Shown here piece by piece: positions 52,519 to 62,770 of a DNA stretch of 64,000 nt. The notes beneath the pieces are model-generated. The model was not told the origin of the DNA and ran no database searches. It saw only the letters and a program-made list of their open reading frames with translations. Each line of letters opens with the position of its first letter. Positions within the stretch are counted from its first letter, which is position 1. Source of the DNA: Devosia geojensis. GTDB lineage: Bacteria; Pseudomonadota; Alphaproteobacteria; Rhizobiales; Devosiaceae. The stretch is taken from the NCBI RefSeq assembly GCF_000969415.1, contig NZ_JZEX01000046.1, positions 54,144-118,143 on the forward strand, written 5' to 3'. The translations under genes and the position numbers were made by a program.

Positions 52519-53955
52519 CTATTCCCCGGCGGCGGCAGGCTCGTCGATCTCGAAGTCGAGCTCGACTGTCCGCTCGCTCGCCTCGGCCGCGATGGACTTG
52601 CGTCCTTTCGGGAGTTCGCTGCCGTCCTCCCAGCCCTGCGGCAACGACCGCGTGGTCTTGGCGCCGAGCTCGCGCAGCATATCGATCTGGCGCACCACGC
52701 TCCCGCGCCCGGTCGAGAGCTGGTTCTTGGCCTCGTCAAAGCTCGCCTGCGCCCTGCCCAGGTGCTGTCCGAGCTTGTCCATATTGGAAAGGAACCCGAT
52801 GACCTTCTCGTAGAGGGCGCCGGCCCGGCTTGCGATCTCCTCGGCGTTCTGGTGTCGTTTCTCGATGTCCCAGACGTTGCGCACGGTGCGCAGCATCGTC
52901 ATCAGCGTCGTGGGCGTCGTCAGCATCACGCCCTGGCCCATGCCGTATTCGAAGAGCTTGGGATCGGCCACGACAGCACTCGAGAGCGCCGCCTCGATCG
53001 GCACGAACATCAGCACGTAGTCGAGGCTGCTTTTCGCGTGCCGCTGGTAGTTCTTCTCGCCGAGGGTGCGGATATGCGCGCGCACGGAAGCCAGATGCGC
53101 AGAGAGGTGCCGGGCCCGCTCCTCCTCGTCCTCGCAGTTGACATAGGCTTCGAAGGCGGTGAGCGACACCTTGGAATCGATGACGATGCGATCCGCGTTC
53201 GGCATCATGATCTCGACGTCCGTGCGCAGCCGTCCGCGGTCCTCCCCGCTGTGGCTCTGCTGGGTGAGATACTGCTCGCCCTCGCGCAGGCCCGAACCTT
53301 CGAGGATCGTTGCGAGCACCATCTCGCCCCAGGCGCCCTGCGTCTGCGAATTGCCTTTCAGCGCCCGCGTCAGGTTGTTGGCCTCGGTGGTGATGCGGAT
53401 GTTGCTTTCCTGGAGCGCGCGGATCTGCTCCTTGATCGTGGCGCGATCCTCCAGCAGCCCGTTGCGGAACTCGGTGATCTTCTCCTGCAGCGGCTTCAAG
53501 AGCGTGTCGACCTGCTCGCGGTTCTGGCTGGTGAAGGTTTCGCTGTGGCTGCGCAGCACCTCGCCGGCGATCGCCTTGAACTCGTCGGTCATCTGCGCCC
53601 GCGCGTCCTGGAAGCGCTTGAGGTTCTCTTCGTATTGCCGGGCTTGCTCGGCCATGCGGGCCTTGAGCGCGGCCGCCTCGGCCTGGAGACTGGTGCTCGT
53701 TTCGCGCGTACGCCAAAGCTGTCCGTCGAGCTCGAGGATGCGCGCGTCGCGCTCGGCGAGCTGCTGCACGAAATTGGCCTTGAGCGCCTCGGCCGCCGCT
53801 TCCGCTGCCTCGGCCGCCTGCCGCGCGCCGGCCCGCAATGCCGCGATCAGCGCCACCAGCAACGCCAGCGCGACGACGACCGCGCCGGCGGCAAGCACCA
53901 GCCCGAGCGTCACCGGCATGTCGCCGGCGATGAGAAGCACAGTGTCCATATCCAT
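52519..53955 (-). CDS. rmuC: DNA recombination protein RmuC
   Basis: 478 residues. An N-terminal membrane helix (about 15-38), a long coiled coil (45-190) and the RmuC nuclease-like domain from about 200, with GAWGEM near 206 and VIDSKVSLTAFE near 257. It restricts recombination-mediated inversions. A short extended tail follows. The neighbour order rmuC-(def-fmt-truA-dapE) is usual in relatives. Confidence 0.92.
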   Translation of the reverse strand: MDMDTVLLIAGDMPVTLGLVLAAGAVVVALALLVALIAALRAGARQAAEAAEAAAEALKANFVQQLAERDARILELDGQLWRTRETSTSLQAEAAALKARMAEQARQYEENLKRFQDARAQMTDEFKAIAGEVLRSHSETFTSQNREQVDTLLKPLQEKITEFRNGLLEDRATIKEQIRALQESNIRITTEANNLTRALKGNSQTQGAWGEMVLATILEGSGLREGEQYLTQQSHSGEDRGRLRTDVEIMMPNADRIVIDSKVSLTAFEAYVNCEDEEERARHLSAHLASVRAHIRTLGEKNYQRHAKSSLDYVLMFVPIEAALSSAVVADPKLFEYGMGQGVMLTTPTTLMTMLRTVRNVWDIEKRHQNAEEIASRAGALYEKVIGFLSNMDKLGQHLGRAQASFDEAKNQLSTGRGSVVRQIDMLRELGAKTTRSLPQGWEDGSELPKGRKSIAAEASERTVELDFEIDEPAAAGE

Positions 53956-54009
53956 CCGGTGAGCTTAACCGATTCTGGTGTTCACGCAATGTTCTTATGC
54001 GCGTTTCGC

Positions 54010-54387
54010 TCAGAAAGGATCCTCATGGAACTGTCCGGCTCCCGGAATCGTGGTCAGCCACGGCTCGCGCCGCTTGATCCAGCCCTCCCGCTCCGGCACG
54101 AACCTGCTCGGCGCCGCATCGAGCGAGCCGAGGGCGATCTCGGCGCCTTCGGCCCCGAGGTGGAAAAGCCGCGTTCCGCAGTTGGGGCAGAAGCTGCGTC
54201 CGTCATAGGTCGCGTAGTCGCCTTCGACCGAGAATGCCGAGCGTGGCCAGTCGGCGTAATAGAGGAAGGCGCTGCCGGTTTCCTTGCGGCAGTCGGCGCA
54301 GTGGCAGAGGCCGACGGCCAGCGGCTCGCCGGAAACCCTGTAGCGCACCGATCCGCACGCGCATCCGCCCTCGTAGATCCGCTCCAT
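54010..54387 (-). CDS. GFA-family (glutathione-dependent formaldehyde-activating-like) protein
   Basis: 125 residues. Zinc-binding cysteines are arranged in GGCACGSVRY, CHCADCRKETGSA and CPNCGTRLF, the CENP-V/GFA fold. Many members have no proven formaldehyde role, so the substrate is open. It is 13 bases after the DUF305 gene on the same strand. Confidence 0.87.
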   Translation of the reverse strand: MERIYEGGCACGSVRYRVSGEPLAVGLCHCADCRKETGSAFLYYADWPRSAFSVEGDYATYDGRSFCPNCGTRLFHLGAEGAEIALGSLDAAPSRFVPEREGWIKRREPWLTTIPGAGQFHEDPF

Positions 54388-54400
54388 GCCGGGGTCCTCC

Positions 54401-54844
54401 TCAGTATCGCGCCAGAATGGCGTTCATCTGCGCGATCTCCTCGCGCTGCGCCTCGATGATCTCTTCGCAAAGCGCGACGATCTCGGGATCGGTGAGCTGC
54501 GCCTCCCGGCACATCAGGATCGCGCCCGAATGATGCGGGATCATCGCGCGCAGCAACTGCTCGTCGCCGATGAGGGTCTGCAGGCGCGTCGCGGCGAAGG
54601 CGGCGGCGAACACCGCGACGAACGCGATGTAGAGCCCGATGTTGAGCCGCGCGTTGGTGTACATTTCGCCCATTAGCGCCAGCATCAGCACGCCCATGGG
54701 CGCCGCCATCATCAGCGCCATGTAGCCCATGTTGAGGTTGTGCCGGAAATCGCCGGGGCCGTCGATCATGGCGAACATGACGAAGTACATGATCACCGCG
54801 CTGACCAACAGGTTGACGGCTAGGGTGGGGTAGGGGGAGTGCAT
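54401..54844 (-). CDS. DUF305-domain membrane protein
   Basis: 147 residues. Three hydrophobic segments (about 9-28, 41-60, 70-87) precede a DUF305 ferritin-like helical domain with MIPHHSGAILMCREA near residue 103. The paired histidines could bind metal. Most DUF305 proteins are exported metal-related proteins; this one keeps the domain behind a membrane anchor. Confidence 0.8.
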   Translation of the reverse strand: MHSPYPTLAVNLLVSAVIMYFVMFAMIDGPGDFRHNLNMGYMALMMAAPMGVLMLALMGEMYTNARLNIGLYIAFVAVFAAAFAATRLQTLIGDEQLLRAMIPHHSGAILMCREAQLTDPEIVALCEEIIEAQREEIAQMNAILARY

Positions 54845-54985
54845 GCCCGCCTCCGCAAGGGATATCGCTGGAGAGCCAATGCGGCTGCCCCCGTTGCGTT
54901 CCCTCTCCCATCAACCTCGCGGCAGTTGACCGGCAAGCGGTAAATACCATATCGAGAGGCAAACCCCTCTACTGGAAGCAGTTCG

Positions 54986-55501
54986 ATGGCTATCCGCCCG
55001 ATTCTCGTCATTCCCGATCCGCGGCTGCGGGCCGTCGCCGACCCGATCGAGGCGGTCGACGACGATGTGCGCGCGCTCGCCCGCGACATGCTCGACACCA
55101 TGTACGACGCGCCCGGCATCGGCCTTGCCGCCCCGCAGATCGGCGTCATGAGACGCATCGTCGTCATGGACCTCGCCAAGGAAGGCGAAGAGCCTGCGCC
55201 CATGGTGCTGATCAACCCGGAAATCCTCAAGGTCTCCGAGGAAACGCAGGTGACCGAAGAGGGGTGCCTGTCCATCCCCGAGCTTTACTACGAGGTCGAG
55301 CGGCCGGCCGAGGTCACCGTCCGCTACACCGATCTCGACGGCAAGACCGTTGAGGTCGACGCCAAGGAGCGCCTTGCCGTCTGCATCCAGCACGAGCTCG
55401 ACCACCTCGATGGCGTGCTCTACATCGACTATCTCTCGCGCTTGAAGCGCGACCGCGTCATCAAGAAGTTCGACAAGGCCGCCAAGCGCGCGGCGGGGTA
55501 G
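54986..55501 (+). CDS. def: Peptide deformylase
   Basis: 171 residues. The three motifs are present: [10 protein letters not shown] (44-53), EEGCLSIPE and QHELDHLDG, giving the Cys/His/His iron site and catalytic Glu. It removes N-formyl from nascent proteins. It precedes fmt, which adds the formyl group to initiator tRNA. Confidence 0.95.
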   Translation: MAIRPILVIPDPRLRAVADPIEAVDDDVRALARDMLDTMYDAPGIGLAAPQIGVMRRIVVMDLAKEGEEPAPMVLINPEILKVSEETQVTEEGCLSIPELYYEVERPAEVTVRYTDLDGKTVEVDAKERLAVCIQHELDHLDGVLYIDYLSRLKRDRVIKKFDKAAKRAAG

Positions 55502-55524
55502 CGCGCCTCTCGTCCACCCGCCCT

Positions 55525-55657
55525 GTCGTCCCGGCGAAAGCCGGGAACCAGTAAACGGCGCGGATACGGCTTCTGCTGAAGGTTCGCCGCTCATACTCCC
55601 CTTGTGCTCGTGCCGGTGCGTCAGCGTGTACTGGGTTCCGGCGTTCGCCGGAATGAC
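55525..55657. repeat. Intergenic palindromic repeat, family A (copy 3)
   Basis: Arms at 55525-55553 and 55629-55657, a slightly diverged copy of those at 877-1031 and 48468-48598. It sits between def and fmt. Confidence 0.82.
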
Positions 55658-55706
55658 ATCGGTGGTGGCGGCAGCGATTTGCAACTAGGAAGAGGCCCCC
55701 AGCTCA

Positions 55707-56630
55707 ATGCGCATCGTCTTCATGGGAACCCCGGATTTCGCCGTTCCCACCCTCACCGAGATCGTCTCCTCCGGCCATGAGGTCGCCGCCGTCTATACGC
55801 GCGCGCCAAAACCGGCCGGTCGCGGCCAGGCCGAGCGCCGTTCGCCCGTCCACGAGGCGGCCGAGGGCTTCGGCATTCCCGTCTTCACCCCGAAGTCGCT
55901 GAAGGGCGAGGCCGAGCAGGACGTCTTTCGCCTGCACGACGCGGATGTCGCCGTCGTCGTCGCCTATGGCCTGATCCTGCCCAAGGCCATCCTCGACGCG
56001 CCGCGCCTGGGCTGCCTCAATCTCCACGGCTCGCTCCTGCCGCGCTGGCGCGGCGCCGCGCCGATCCAGCGCGCCGTCATGGCGGGCGACACACGCACCG
56101 GCGTCATGGTCATGAAGATGGACGAGGGGCTCGATACCGGCCCCGTCGCCCTCGTCGACGAGATGCCCATAGGTCCCGAGATGACCGCCGGCGAGCTGCA
56201 CGACGCCATGATGCGCGTCGGCGCCGATCTCATGGGCCGGGCGCTCGCCGCGCTCGAACGCGGCAGCCTCGATTTCACCCCGCAGGCCGAGGAGGGGGTC
56301 ACCTACGCATCCAAGATCGAGAAGGCCGAGACCCGCATCGATTTCTCGCGGCCTTCCCAAGAGGTGCACAACCACATCCGCGGCCTCTCGCCGTTCCCCG
56401 GCGCCTGGTTCGAGCTCGAGCTCGCCGGCAAGCCCGTCCGCGTCAAGGCGCTGCGCTCTTCGCTCGCGCAAGGGCAGGGCGCGCCCGGCGCTTTGCTCGG
56501 CGACGGCTTCGCCATCGCCTGCGGCACCGGCGCCGTCCGCCTCAACCAGGTGCAGCGCGAAGGCAAGGCTGCGATGGATGCGGCGACGTTCCTGCGCGGG
56601 GCAGGCGAACTGCCGGAAACGGTGGCGTGA
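55707..56630 (+). CDS. fmt: Methionyl-tRNA formyltransferase
   Basis: 307 residues. The formyl-transfer core has the signature [21 protein letters not shown] near residue 105, with the catalytic Asn/His/Asp. A C-terminal OB-like domain binds tRNA. It uses 10-formyl-THF to make fMet-tRNA. Follows def in the same direction, separated by a palindromic repeat. Confidence 0.95.
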   Translation: MRIVFMGTPDFAVPTLTEIVSSGHEVAAVYTRAPKPAGRGQAERRSPVHEAAEGFGIPVFTPKSLKGEAEQDVFRLHDADVAVVVAYGLILPKAILDAPRLGCLNLHGSLLPRWRGAAPIQRAVMAGDTRTGVMVMKMDEGLDTGPVALVDEMPIGPEMTAGELHDAMMRVGADLMGRALAALERGSLDFTPQAEEGVTYASKIEKAETRIDFSRPSQEVHNHIRGLSPFPGAWFELELAGKPVRVKALRSSLAQGQGAPGALLGDGFAIACGTGAVRLNQVQREGKAAMDAATFLRGAGELPETVA

Positions 56631-56653
56631 GGCGGAAATGATTGCCGCGCCGC

Positions 56654-56773
56654 ACCACCCCCCTCCTATCCTCCCCCGCAAGGGGGGAGGTGTCCTCCTG
56701 TGCATTTGGCAAAATAGTGCCACAAGCACGACGCAGCACCTCCCCCCTTGCGGGGGAGGCTGGGAGGGGGGTA
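56654..56773. repeat. Intergenic palindromic repeat, family C
   Basis: Inverted arms rich in CCTCCCCC/GGGGGAGG (56654-56692 and 56736-56773) with inner CCCCGCAAGGGG-type hairpins. Positioned between fmt and truA; the frame extending truA upstream to 56642 is only this repeat. Confidence 0.8.
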
Positions 56774-56797
56774 TGCCGAGCCCTCGGAGGGGCGCTC

Positions 56798-57535
56798 ATG
56801 CCCCGCTATAAGCTCACCCTCGAATACGACGGCAGCCCGTTCAAGGGCTGGCAGCGCCAGGCCGATCAGCCGTCCGTGCAGCAGGCGCTGGAGGAGGCGA
56901 TCGCGCGCTTTTCCGGCGAGACGGTCACGACCCAGGCCGCGGGCCGTACCGATACCGGCGTCCACGCGCTGGGCCAGGTGGTGCATTTCAATCTCGAACG
57001 CGAGTGGGACCCGTTCCGCATCCGCGAGGCGCTGAACTATCATCTGCGCCCGGATCCGATCGCCGTTCTGGAGTCAGAAGCCGTCGACGGGAGCTTCGAG
57101 GCGCGCTTCTCGGCTACCGCCCGCCATTACGAGTACCGCATCCTCAATCGCCGTGCTCCCGCGGCGCTGGAGAAGAACCGCGTCTGGCACGTGGCCACGC
57201 CGCTGGATGCCGATGCCATGCACGTGGCAGCCCAGCTCATCCTCGGCCGGCACGACTTTTCCACCTTCCGCGCCGCCGAATGCCAGGCGAACTCGCCGAT
57301 CCGCACCCTCGACCACTCCGCCGTGCACCGCGAGCTCGACCACGTGGTGGTCACTGCCAGGGCGCGCAGCTTCCTCCATCACCAGGTGCGCTCGATGGTG
57401 GGTTCGCTGAAGCTCGTCGGCGAAGGCAAATGGACCCCGGCCGACTTCCTCGCCGCCCTCGACGCCGCCGACCGCAGCCGCTGCGGCCCGCTGGCGCCGC
57501 CCGATGGGCTCTATCTGACGAAGGTGGTGTATTAG
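56798..57535 (+). CDS. truA: tRNA pseudouridine(38-40) synthase TruA
   Basis: 245 residues from the ATG at 56798, with GGAGG just upstream. The catalytic Asp is in [16 protein letters not shown] near residue 50. Modifies the anticodon stem of many tRNAs. The longer upstream open frame is a repeat and is rejected. Confidence 0.95.
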   Translation: MPRYKLTLEYDGSPFKGWQRQADQPSVQQALEEAIARFSGETVTTQAAGRTDTGVHALGQVVHFNLEREWDPFRIREALNYHLRPDPIAVLESEAVDGSFEARFSATARHYEYRILNRRAPAALEKNRVWHVATPLDADAMHVAAQLILGRHDFSTFRAAECQANSPIRTLDHSAVHRELDHVVVTARARSFLHHQVRSMVGSLKLVGEGKWTPADFLAALDAADRSRCGPLAPPDGLYLTKVVY

Positions 57536-57545
57536 CCTGAGGAGA

Positions 57546-57677
57546 AGGCCCCCTCACCCGGCGCTACGCGCCGACCTCTCCCCCGAGGGAGAGGTGAAGA
57601 GGGCACTTGGCCGCAACGCGCGCCACCTCTCCCTTGGGGGGAGAGGTCGACGGCAAAGCCGTCGGGTGAGGGGGCCT
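57546..57677. repeat. Intergenic palindromic repeat, family D
   Basis: Outer arms AGGCCCCCTCACCC (57546-57559) and GGGTGAGGGGGCCT (57664-57677). Inside are a GGCGCTACGCGCC hairpin and paired ACCTCTCCC/GGGAGAGGT units. Located just after truA, between converging genes. Confidence 0.82.
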
Positions 57678-57685
57678 TGCCGGAC

Positions 57686-58252
57686 CTAGACCGCCGGCGC
57701 CGTCGCGCCCGGCAGCATCGAGGCCAGCACCAGCACGCCGAGGAACTGCGCGGCGAATTGCGCGCCGATGAAGATGACGATCTGCATGGGCGCCAGCGTC
57801 ACGATCAGCCGGGCGATGTTGACCTCGACGACGATGGCGAGGATGCCGATGGCCAGAAGCGTGAAGTCGCCGGCTCCGACGAGACGCAGCACCGCGACGG
57901 TCAGCACCGCGATGAAGAGGCTGATCCAGTTGTCGGCGACGAGATAGGGGATGAACCCGTCGAGCCGGTTCATCTGCTTGAGGACGAAATAGACGACCCC
58001 CAGCTGCAGCACGAAGAGCGAGGCCCCGAGGATGATCGAGCGCGTCGCGGTGCCCGGCTCCGAGGGCACGCCGAGGAGTCCCGGCCCGAAGGCGGTGAGG
58101 ACGCTCGCCACGATCAACGCGATGAAGCTGCCCACCAGCCCGCGCTGGCTGAAGTCGAAATTATCCGCCGCGCGCCGGTTGCCCGTCACCAGCGCGACAA
58201 AGCCGCGGGCGGCGGCGGCCAGTTCTTGCGTTATGCTGGTCGGCTGGGACAC
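57686..58252 (-). CDS. Uncharacterised multi-pass membrane protein
   Basis: 188 residues with a soluble 30-residue N-terminus and about five membrane helices. The topology recalls Yip1-like proteins, but I cannot place it in a family. It is the last gene of a minus-strand run with the next membrane protein and dapE, 12 bases after its neighbour. Confidence 0.65.
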   Translation of the reverse strand: MSQPTSITQELAAAARGFVALVTGNRRAADNFDFSQRGLVGSFIALIVASVLTAFGPGLLGVPSEPGTATRSIILGASLFVLQLGVVYFVLKQMNRLDGFIPYLVADNWISLFIAVLTVAVLRLVGAGDFTLLAIGILAIVVEVNIARLIVTLAPMQIVIFIGAQFAAQFLGVLVLASMLPGATAPAV

Positions 58253-58264
58253 GTGCGATTTCCG

Positions 58265-58804
58265 TCAGGGCGCAACGAGGGTGGGACTTGCAAGCATGTA
58301 AAGCGTCATCGGCATGGCGACAAGCAGAACGACAGTCAAAACCGCAAACGCGGCGGAAATGCCGATGCTCCACCCGCCCGCGGCCCGTCCGAGCCGGTAG
58401 ATGAGGTACGCGATGGCGGCGAGGGCGAGCGCCAGGCCGAGCGGTCCCAGCGGCGCGAGCACCGTGCCGACGAGGAGAAAGAGAATCATCGCATAGGTGC
58501 CGGGCACCAGGAGGTCGAGGATGGTCCCCTGCCAGCGCAGCATCGCCTTGGTCGCAACGGCGCTGAGGGCGAGTGCGGCCACATAGAGCCCGAAGACGAA
58601 AAGGCCCATGGCGACGTTGACGGGATCGAGCGCAGCCGCACCCGTCCCCGCCAGCAGGATGAGAAACGCGACCAGCAGATAGAGGACGAGCGCAGTGGCG
58701 AAGCCCGGCCCGGTCGACGCGAAGTACTGGGTCCAGTCCGGTCGCCCGCCGAGGATCGCCCGCCAGCCGAGGACGGCGCCGGAGAGCGCGCGCAGGATAT
58801 TCAT
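58265..58804 (-). CDS. Uncharacterised multi-pass membrane protein, overlapping dapE
   Basis: 179 residues, about five helices, N-terminus soluble (GWRAILGGRPDWTQYFASTG). The start ATG at 58804 overlaps the dapE stop as ATGA, so it is translationally coupled. Same size and topology as the following protein; the two may form a complex. Family not recognised. Confidence 0.7.
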   Translation of the reverse strand: MNILRALSGAVLGWRAILGGRPDWTQYFASTGPGFATALVLYLLVAFLILLAGTGAAALDPVNVAMGLFVFGLYVAALALSAVATKAMLRWQGTILDLLVPGTYAMILFLLVGTVLAPLGPLGLALALAAIAYLIYRLGRAAGGWSIGISAAFAVLTVVLLVAMPMTLYMLASPTLVAP

Positions 58805-59976
58805 GAGCGCGCCTTGAGGAACCGTTCGATGAAGGCCCGGTAGATTTCCGTCAGCCCGGTGACATCGGAAACGGCGACGTGCTCGTCGGTCTTGTGCATC
58901 GAGGTGCCGACCAGTCCGCATTCGACGACCGGGCAATACTGTGCAATGAACCGCGCATCCGACGTCCCGCCGCCCGTCGAAAGGGCTGGGCGTGCGCCGG
59001 TTGCCTCGGCGATGACCTGCATCAGGAGCTCCACGTCCCCGCTCTGCGGAGAAAGGAACGAGCGCGAGGGCACGCCCGTGCCCTCGAACCGCACCACGCA
59101 GCCGCGCGGATCGACGCCGGCGATTCGCGCTGCGACCCACTCCTTCAATGTTTCGGGCGACCAGAGATCGTTGAAGCGGATGTTGAACTTCAGCGTCCCC
59201 TTGGCGGGGATGACGTTGCTCGCCGTATTGCCGACGTCGATGGTGGTGACCTCGAGGTTGCTCGCCGGAAAATGCTCGGTACCGAAATCGAGCGCTTCGG
59301 CCTTCAGTGCGGTAACGACCGAGGCCAGCACCGGCAGTGGATTGTTGGCCTTCTCGGGGTAGGCGACATGCCCCTGGATGCCCTCGACGGTCACCATTCC
59401 CGAATAGGAGCCGCGCCGGCCGATCTTGATGCTGTCGCCGAGCCGCTCCGCCGATGACGGCTCGCCGACGATGGCGAAATCGAAGGCGTGGCCTTCGTCC
59501 CGCGCCCACGCCATCAGCCGCGCCGTGCCGTTGACCGCGTCCGCCTCCTCGTCATTGGTGATGGCCAAGGCAATGGTGCCGTCTTCGGCCGCGCCCTCCG
59601 CCACCGCCCGCGCCACCGCCGCAACGAACGCGGCGACCCCGCTCTTCATGTCGGCGGCGCCGCGCCCGTAGATGCGCCCCTCCGCCTCGTGCGGGGTGAA
59701 GGGATCGCTCGCCCAGTCGGCCGTATCGCCCGGTGGCACGACGTCCGTGTGCCCGGCAAAGAGGAGCTTTCGCCCGCCCCGGTCGCGGATGGCGAAGAGG
59801 TTGTCGACCGGATAGGACCCGCTTCCCTCGAATCGCAGCCGCGAGACGGAAAAGCCTAGCGGCAGCAATGCGTTTTCGAGCACGTCGAAGACGCCCGCCT
59901 CCTCTGGCGTCACCGAGGGTCGCTCGATCAGGGCCTTGAGGAGTCGGACGGGATCGTCCGCGATGGTCGTCGTCAC
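58801..59976 (-). CDS. dapE: Succinyl-diaminopimelate desuccinylase
   Basis: 391 residues of the M20 metallopeptidase family. Zinc ligands: AGHTDVVPPG near residue 71, GRGAADMKSG near 102, NDEEADAVNG near 138 (catalytic Glu) and GEPSS. The dimerisation domain begins with GRRGSYSG. Step to L,L-diaminopimelate in lysine and peptidoglycan synthesis. dapD, coding the enzyme two steps earlier in the pathway, lies 0.9 kb upstream on the same strand. Confidence 0.95.
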   Translation of the reverse strand: MTTTIADDPVRLLKALIERPSVTPEEAGVFDVLENALLPLGFSVSRLRFEGSGSYPVDNLFAIRDRGGRKLLFAGHTDVVPPGDTADWASDPFTPHEAEGRIYGRGAADMKSGVAAFVAAVARAVAEGAAEDGTIALAITNDEEADAVNGTARLMAWARDEGHAFDFAIVGEPSSAERLGDSIKIGRRGSYSGMVTVEGIQGHVAYPEKANNPLPVLASVVTALKAEALDFGTEHFPASNLEVTTIDVGNTASNVIPAKGTLKFNIRFNDLWSPETLKEWVAARIAGVDPRGCVVRFEGTGVPSRSFLSPQSGDVELLMQVIAEATGARPALSTGGGTSDARFIAQYCPVVECGLVGTSMHKTDEHVAVSDVTGLTEIYRAFIERFLKARS

Positions 59977-60001
59977 TTTAAAATCCCGTCCTTTGCGCGA
60001 G

Positions 60002-60562
60002 TCAGGCCGTGGCGGAGGCCGTGCCTCCGAGCGGGTCCGGCCCGTAGTCGTTGGGGCCGGCGTCGCCCTTGAGGAAGCCCATGACCACCAGCAGGTAGAT
60101 ACCGAAGATGCCGACGATGATCGGCGCGATGGTCCCGATGAGGGTCGGCGTCGGCATCACCACGCCGTTGACCTCGGAGAGCGTGTAACAGAGCCCCAGC
60201 GCCTGCAGGATCTGCAGCAGCGCCAGCAATCCGAGATAGACATAGACGTCCATGCCCGCATTGTTCCGGTCGTGCCGGCGCTTCAGCATCACCGCGATCA
60301 TCGGGTAGGCGAAGATCACCAGCATGACGAGGTTGGCCCAGGCCGCTGCGCTGACGATGTTCAGGAACTGCTGCCCCATCTCCTCGATATTGCCCGCGGT
60401 CGGGTCCATCATCGCCGGATTGGGCATGAGGTTCGCCCCGAAGATCGGCATGACGATGAATCCGATGACGATCCATGCCCCGATCAGCACCAGCGTGCCG
60501 ATCCAGAACGTCTTGCGGCTGATCCGGCCGTCAAAACTGGTAAACAGAAACTTCCAATCCAT
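60002..60562 (-). CDS. DUF805 membrane protein
   Basis: 186 residues from the ATG at 60562, with GGGAGGG upstream. The N-terminal FDGRISRKTFWIGTLVL and the KRRHDRN motif near residue 95 are typical of DUF805; four membrane helices. Function unknown. Its longer second loop (PNPAMMDPTAGNIEEM) is unusual. It lies 25 bases upstream of the dapE start on the same strand. Confidence 0.85.
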   Translation of the reverse strand: MDWKFLFTSFDGRISRKTFWIGTLVLIGAWIVIGFIVMPIFGANLMPNPAMMDPTAGNIEEMGQQFLNIVSAAAWANLVMLVIFAYPMIAVMLKRRHDRNNAGMDVYVYLGLLALLQILQALGLCYTLSEVNGVVMPTPTLIGTIAPIIVGIFGIYLLVVMGFLKGDAGPNDYGPDPLGGTASATA

Positions 60563-60867
60563 TTTGCCCTCCCTCAAAGGCATCTGCCGGAGGCAAGCGC
60601 TCCGACGCTGCCAGCTTAGGTGAATCGCACGTTTGCCGCCAGCCGCGCGGCTGTGGGCGACTTATCCCGCTAGGCTCAATCCAGGACTAGAATGTGCTGT
60701 AAGCGCGTTTTTCGATCGATGCTGCGCGACCTGAGTGGTCAGGCCACTAAATAGATATGCAAAATCAGTATGTTAGTATTGAATAGCGCTCGAATGGACA
60801 GTGTTTCGGAGCCAGTTTCGATGCACATTCGGCTAACATTTCCGTCAAATGTGAAGACCCGTTTGAA
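60563..60867. other. Intergenic region between the DUF805 gene and dapD
   Basis: 305 bases, more A/T-rich than the rest, with a short AGTGG-TCAGG-CCACT hairpin (about 60735-60749). I find no gene, RNA or repeat that matches others in the window. Promoter for the DUF805-dapE genes is expected here. Confidence 0.4.
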
Positions 60868-61710
60868 TCAGTCCCGCAGCAACTCGTTGATGCCCGTCTT
60901 CGAACGCGTCTGCGCATCGACGGTCTTCACGATCACCGCGCAATAGAGGCTCGGGCCCGGCTGTCCGTTGGGCAGCGGCTTGCCGGGCAGGTTCCCGGAG
61001 ACCACCACGGAATAGGGCGGCACCTTGCCGATATGGATTTCGCCGGTCGCCCGGTCGACGATCTTGGTCGAGGCGCCGATGAAGACGCCCATGGAAATGA
61101 CCGCGCCTTCCCCCACGACCACGCCCTCGACGATCTCCGAGCGCGCCCCGATGAAGCAGTTGTCCTCGATGATGACAGGGCCGGCCTGCAGCGGCTCCAG
61201 CACTCCGCCGATGCCGACGCCGCCGGAAAGGTGGACATTCTTGCCGATCTGCGCGCAGGACCCGACGGTCACCCAGGTGTCGACCATGGTGCCCTCGTCG
61301 ACATAGGCGCCGAGGTTGACGAAGGAGGGCATGAGAATGGCATTGCGCCCGATATGGGCCGAGTGCCGCACGATCGCGCCCGGCACCGAGCGGAAGCCGG
61401 CTTCGCGGAAGCGGTTTTCGCTCCAGCCCTCGAACTTGCTCGGCACCTTGTCCCACCAGCCGCCGCCGGCCGGGCCGCCTTCGATCACCTTGTTGTCGTT
61501 GAGGCGGAAGGAGAGCAGTACCGCCTTCTTCAGCCACTGGTTGACCTGCCAGCCGTCGGCGGTCTTCTCGGCGACGCGCGCCTTGCCGCCGTCGAGCAGG
61601 TTCAGCGCCTTTTCAACCGCCTCGCGCACCGGACCATCGGTGTTGAAATTGATCTCGCTGCGCTTCTCGAAGGCGTCGTTGATCGTGGTTTCGAGATCGG
61701 CAAGCGGCAT
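60868..61710 (-). CDS. dapD: Tetrahydrodipicolinate N-succinyltransferase
   Basis: 280 residues from the ATG at 61710 with AGAGGAA upstream. N-terminal helical domain, then left-handed beta-helix hexapeptide repeats ([35 protein letters not shown]). Adds succinate in the lysine/DAP pathway. The frame extends upstream to 61836 but runs into a family B repeat, so I keep the shorter start. Confidence 0.95.
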   Translation of the reverse strand: MPLADLETTINDAFEKRSEINFNTDGPVREAVEKALNLLDGGKARVAEKTADGWQVNQWLKKAVLLSFRLNDNKVIEGGPAGGGWWDKVPSKFEGWSENRFREAGFRSVPGAIVRHSAHIGRNAILMPSFVNLGAYVDEGTMVDTWVTVGSCAQIGKNVHLSGGVGIGGVLEPLQAGPVIIEDNCFIGARSEIVEGVVVGEGAVISMGVFIGASTKIVDRATGEIHIGKVPPYSVVVSGNLPGKPLPNGQPGPSLYCAVIVKTVDAQTRSKTGINELLRD

Positions 61711-61731
61711 CGGCAGGTTCCTCTCCGGAGT

Positions 61732-61786
61732 GTTTTCAGCAAAAGTGGACACCACGTTTGCGGTTCGAAAACGCGACAAATCAAAA
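61732..61786. repeat. Hairpin repeat, family B (copy upstream of dapD)
   Basis: AAAAGTGGACACCACGTTTG core followed by GAAAACGCGACAAATCAAAAG. Related to 62771-62822. It overlaps the last codon and stop of the DUF817 gene. Confidence 0.65.
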
Positions 61787-62677
61787 GGGCGTGGTTTCGA
61801 CCGGGCGGACATTACCTTGCAAGACCTGGCTGTCAATCGCGCGCGGGCGGTGGACGAGGGTGACCAGCACCACCGAGATCATCATGAGGAGGTACCAGGA
61901 ACCGAGCTTTTCCAAGCCGACCAGCGACCAGCCGTCGCGTTGCGCCGGATAGAGCCAAGCGCGCGACCATGTGCCGATGTTCTCGGCAATCCAGATGAAG
62001 AGCGCGACCAGCAGGAACGCCAGCAGCATCGGCATCCGGTGCCAGAACCGGTGCACCCGGTAGTGCATTACCGTGCGCGCATAAAGGAGCGCGAGGATCG
62101 CGAACAGGCCCCAGCGCATGTCGGGGATGAAATGGTGCGAGAAGAAATTGATGTAGATGCCGGTGGCAAGGAGCACGGTGGTCCAGAGCGGCGGATAGCG
62201 CTCGAAGCGGATATCGAAGATGCGCTGGACGCGCGCCATGTAGGAGCCGACGCACGCATACATGAAGCCGGAAAAGAGCGGCACCCCACCGATGCGCAGC
62301 AGCGAAGGCTCCGGGTAGATCCATGAACCGGCGCTCGTCTTGAAGATCTCCATCACCGTTCCGACGACGTGGAAGATGAGGATCACCCGCGCCTCGTCCA
62401 GGGTTTCGAGCTTGAAGACGAGCATGGCGACCTGCACGGCGAGCGCGGCGATGACGAGGAAATCATATCGCGCGAGCCACGCGTTCTCCGGCCAGAAGAG
62501 GGCGGTGCCGAGGATCAGCGCCAGCATCACCCCGCCGAAGAGGCACGCCCATCCCTGCTTCAGGCCGAAGACTACGAATTCTACGAGGCCGCCGGCGATG
62601 CCGGTCCTGGGCAGGCGCGTCAGCACGCGGTGCGCGGCATCGTCGATCCGGGCTTCGAGCGAGGTGAACTGGCGCAC
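61781..62677 (-). CDS. DUF817 family membrane protein
   Basis: 298 residues, about eight hydrophobic segments. Contains [12 protein letters not shown] near 113 and the [12 protein letters not shown] segment near 179, the usual DUF817 features. Function unknown. The last codon and the TGA lie inside a family B repeat, which may have altered the C-terminus. Confidence 0.82.
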   Translation of the reverse strand: MRQFTSLEARIDDAAHRVLTRLPRTGIAGGLVEFVVFGLKQGWACLFGGVMLALILGTALFWPENAWLARYDFLVIAALAVQVAMLVFKLETLDEARVILIFHVVGTVMEIFKTSAGSWIYPEPSLLRIGGVPLFSGFMYACVGSYMARVQRIFDIRFERYPPLWTTVLLATGIYINFFSHHFIPDMRWGLFAILALLYARTVMHYRVHRFWHRMPMLLAFLLVALFIWIAENIGTWSRAWLYPAQRDGWSLVGLEKLGSWYLLMMISVVLVTLVHRPRAIDSQVLQGNVRPVETTPF

Positions 62678-62770
62678 GTGCGGCCCCTGCTTGGGTAAGG
62701 AGCGGATATGTCCGCGCCATTCGCTCGAAATTGTGACCGCCCGTCAATTGCGCTATGCGCTCCAGAGCGT

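Noticed and set aside
56642..56797. N-terminal extension of truA
   Set aside because: The extension is entirely palindromic repeat, and a good ribosome site precedes the ATG at 56798.
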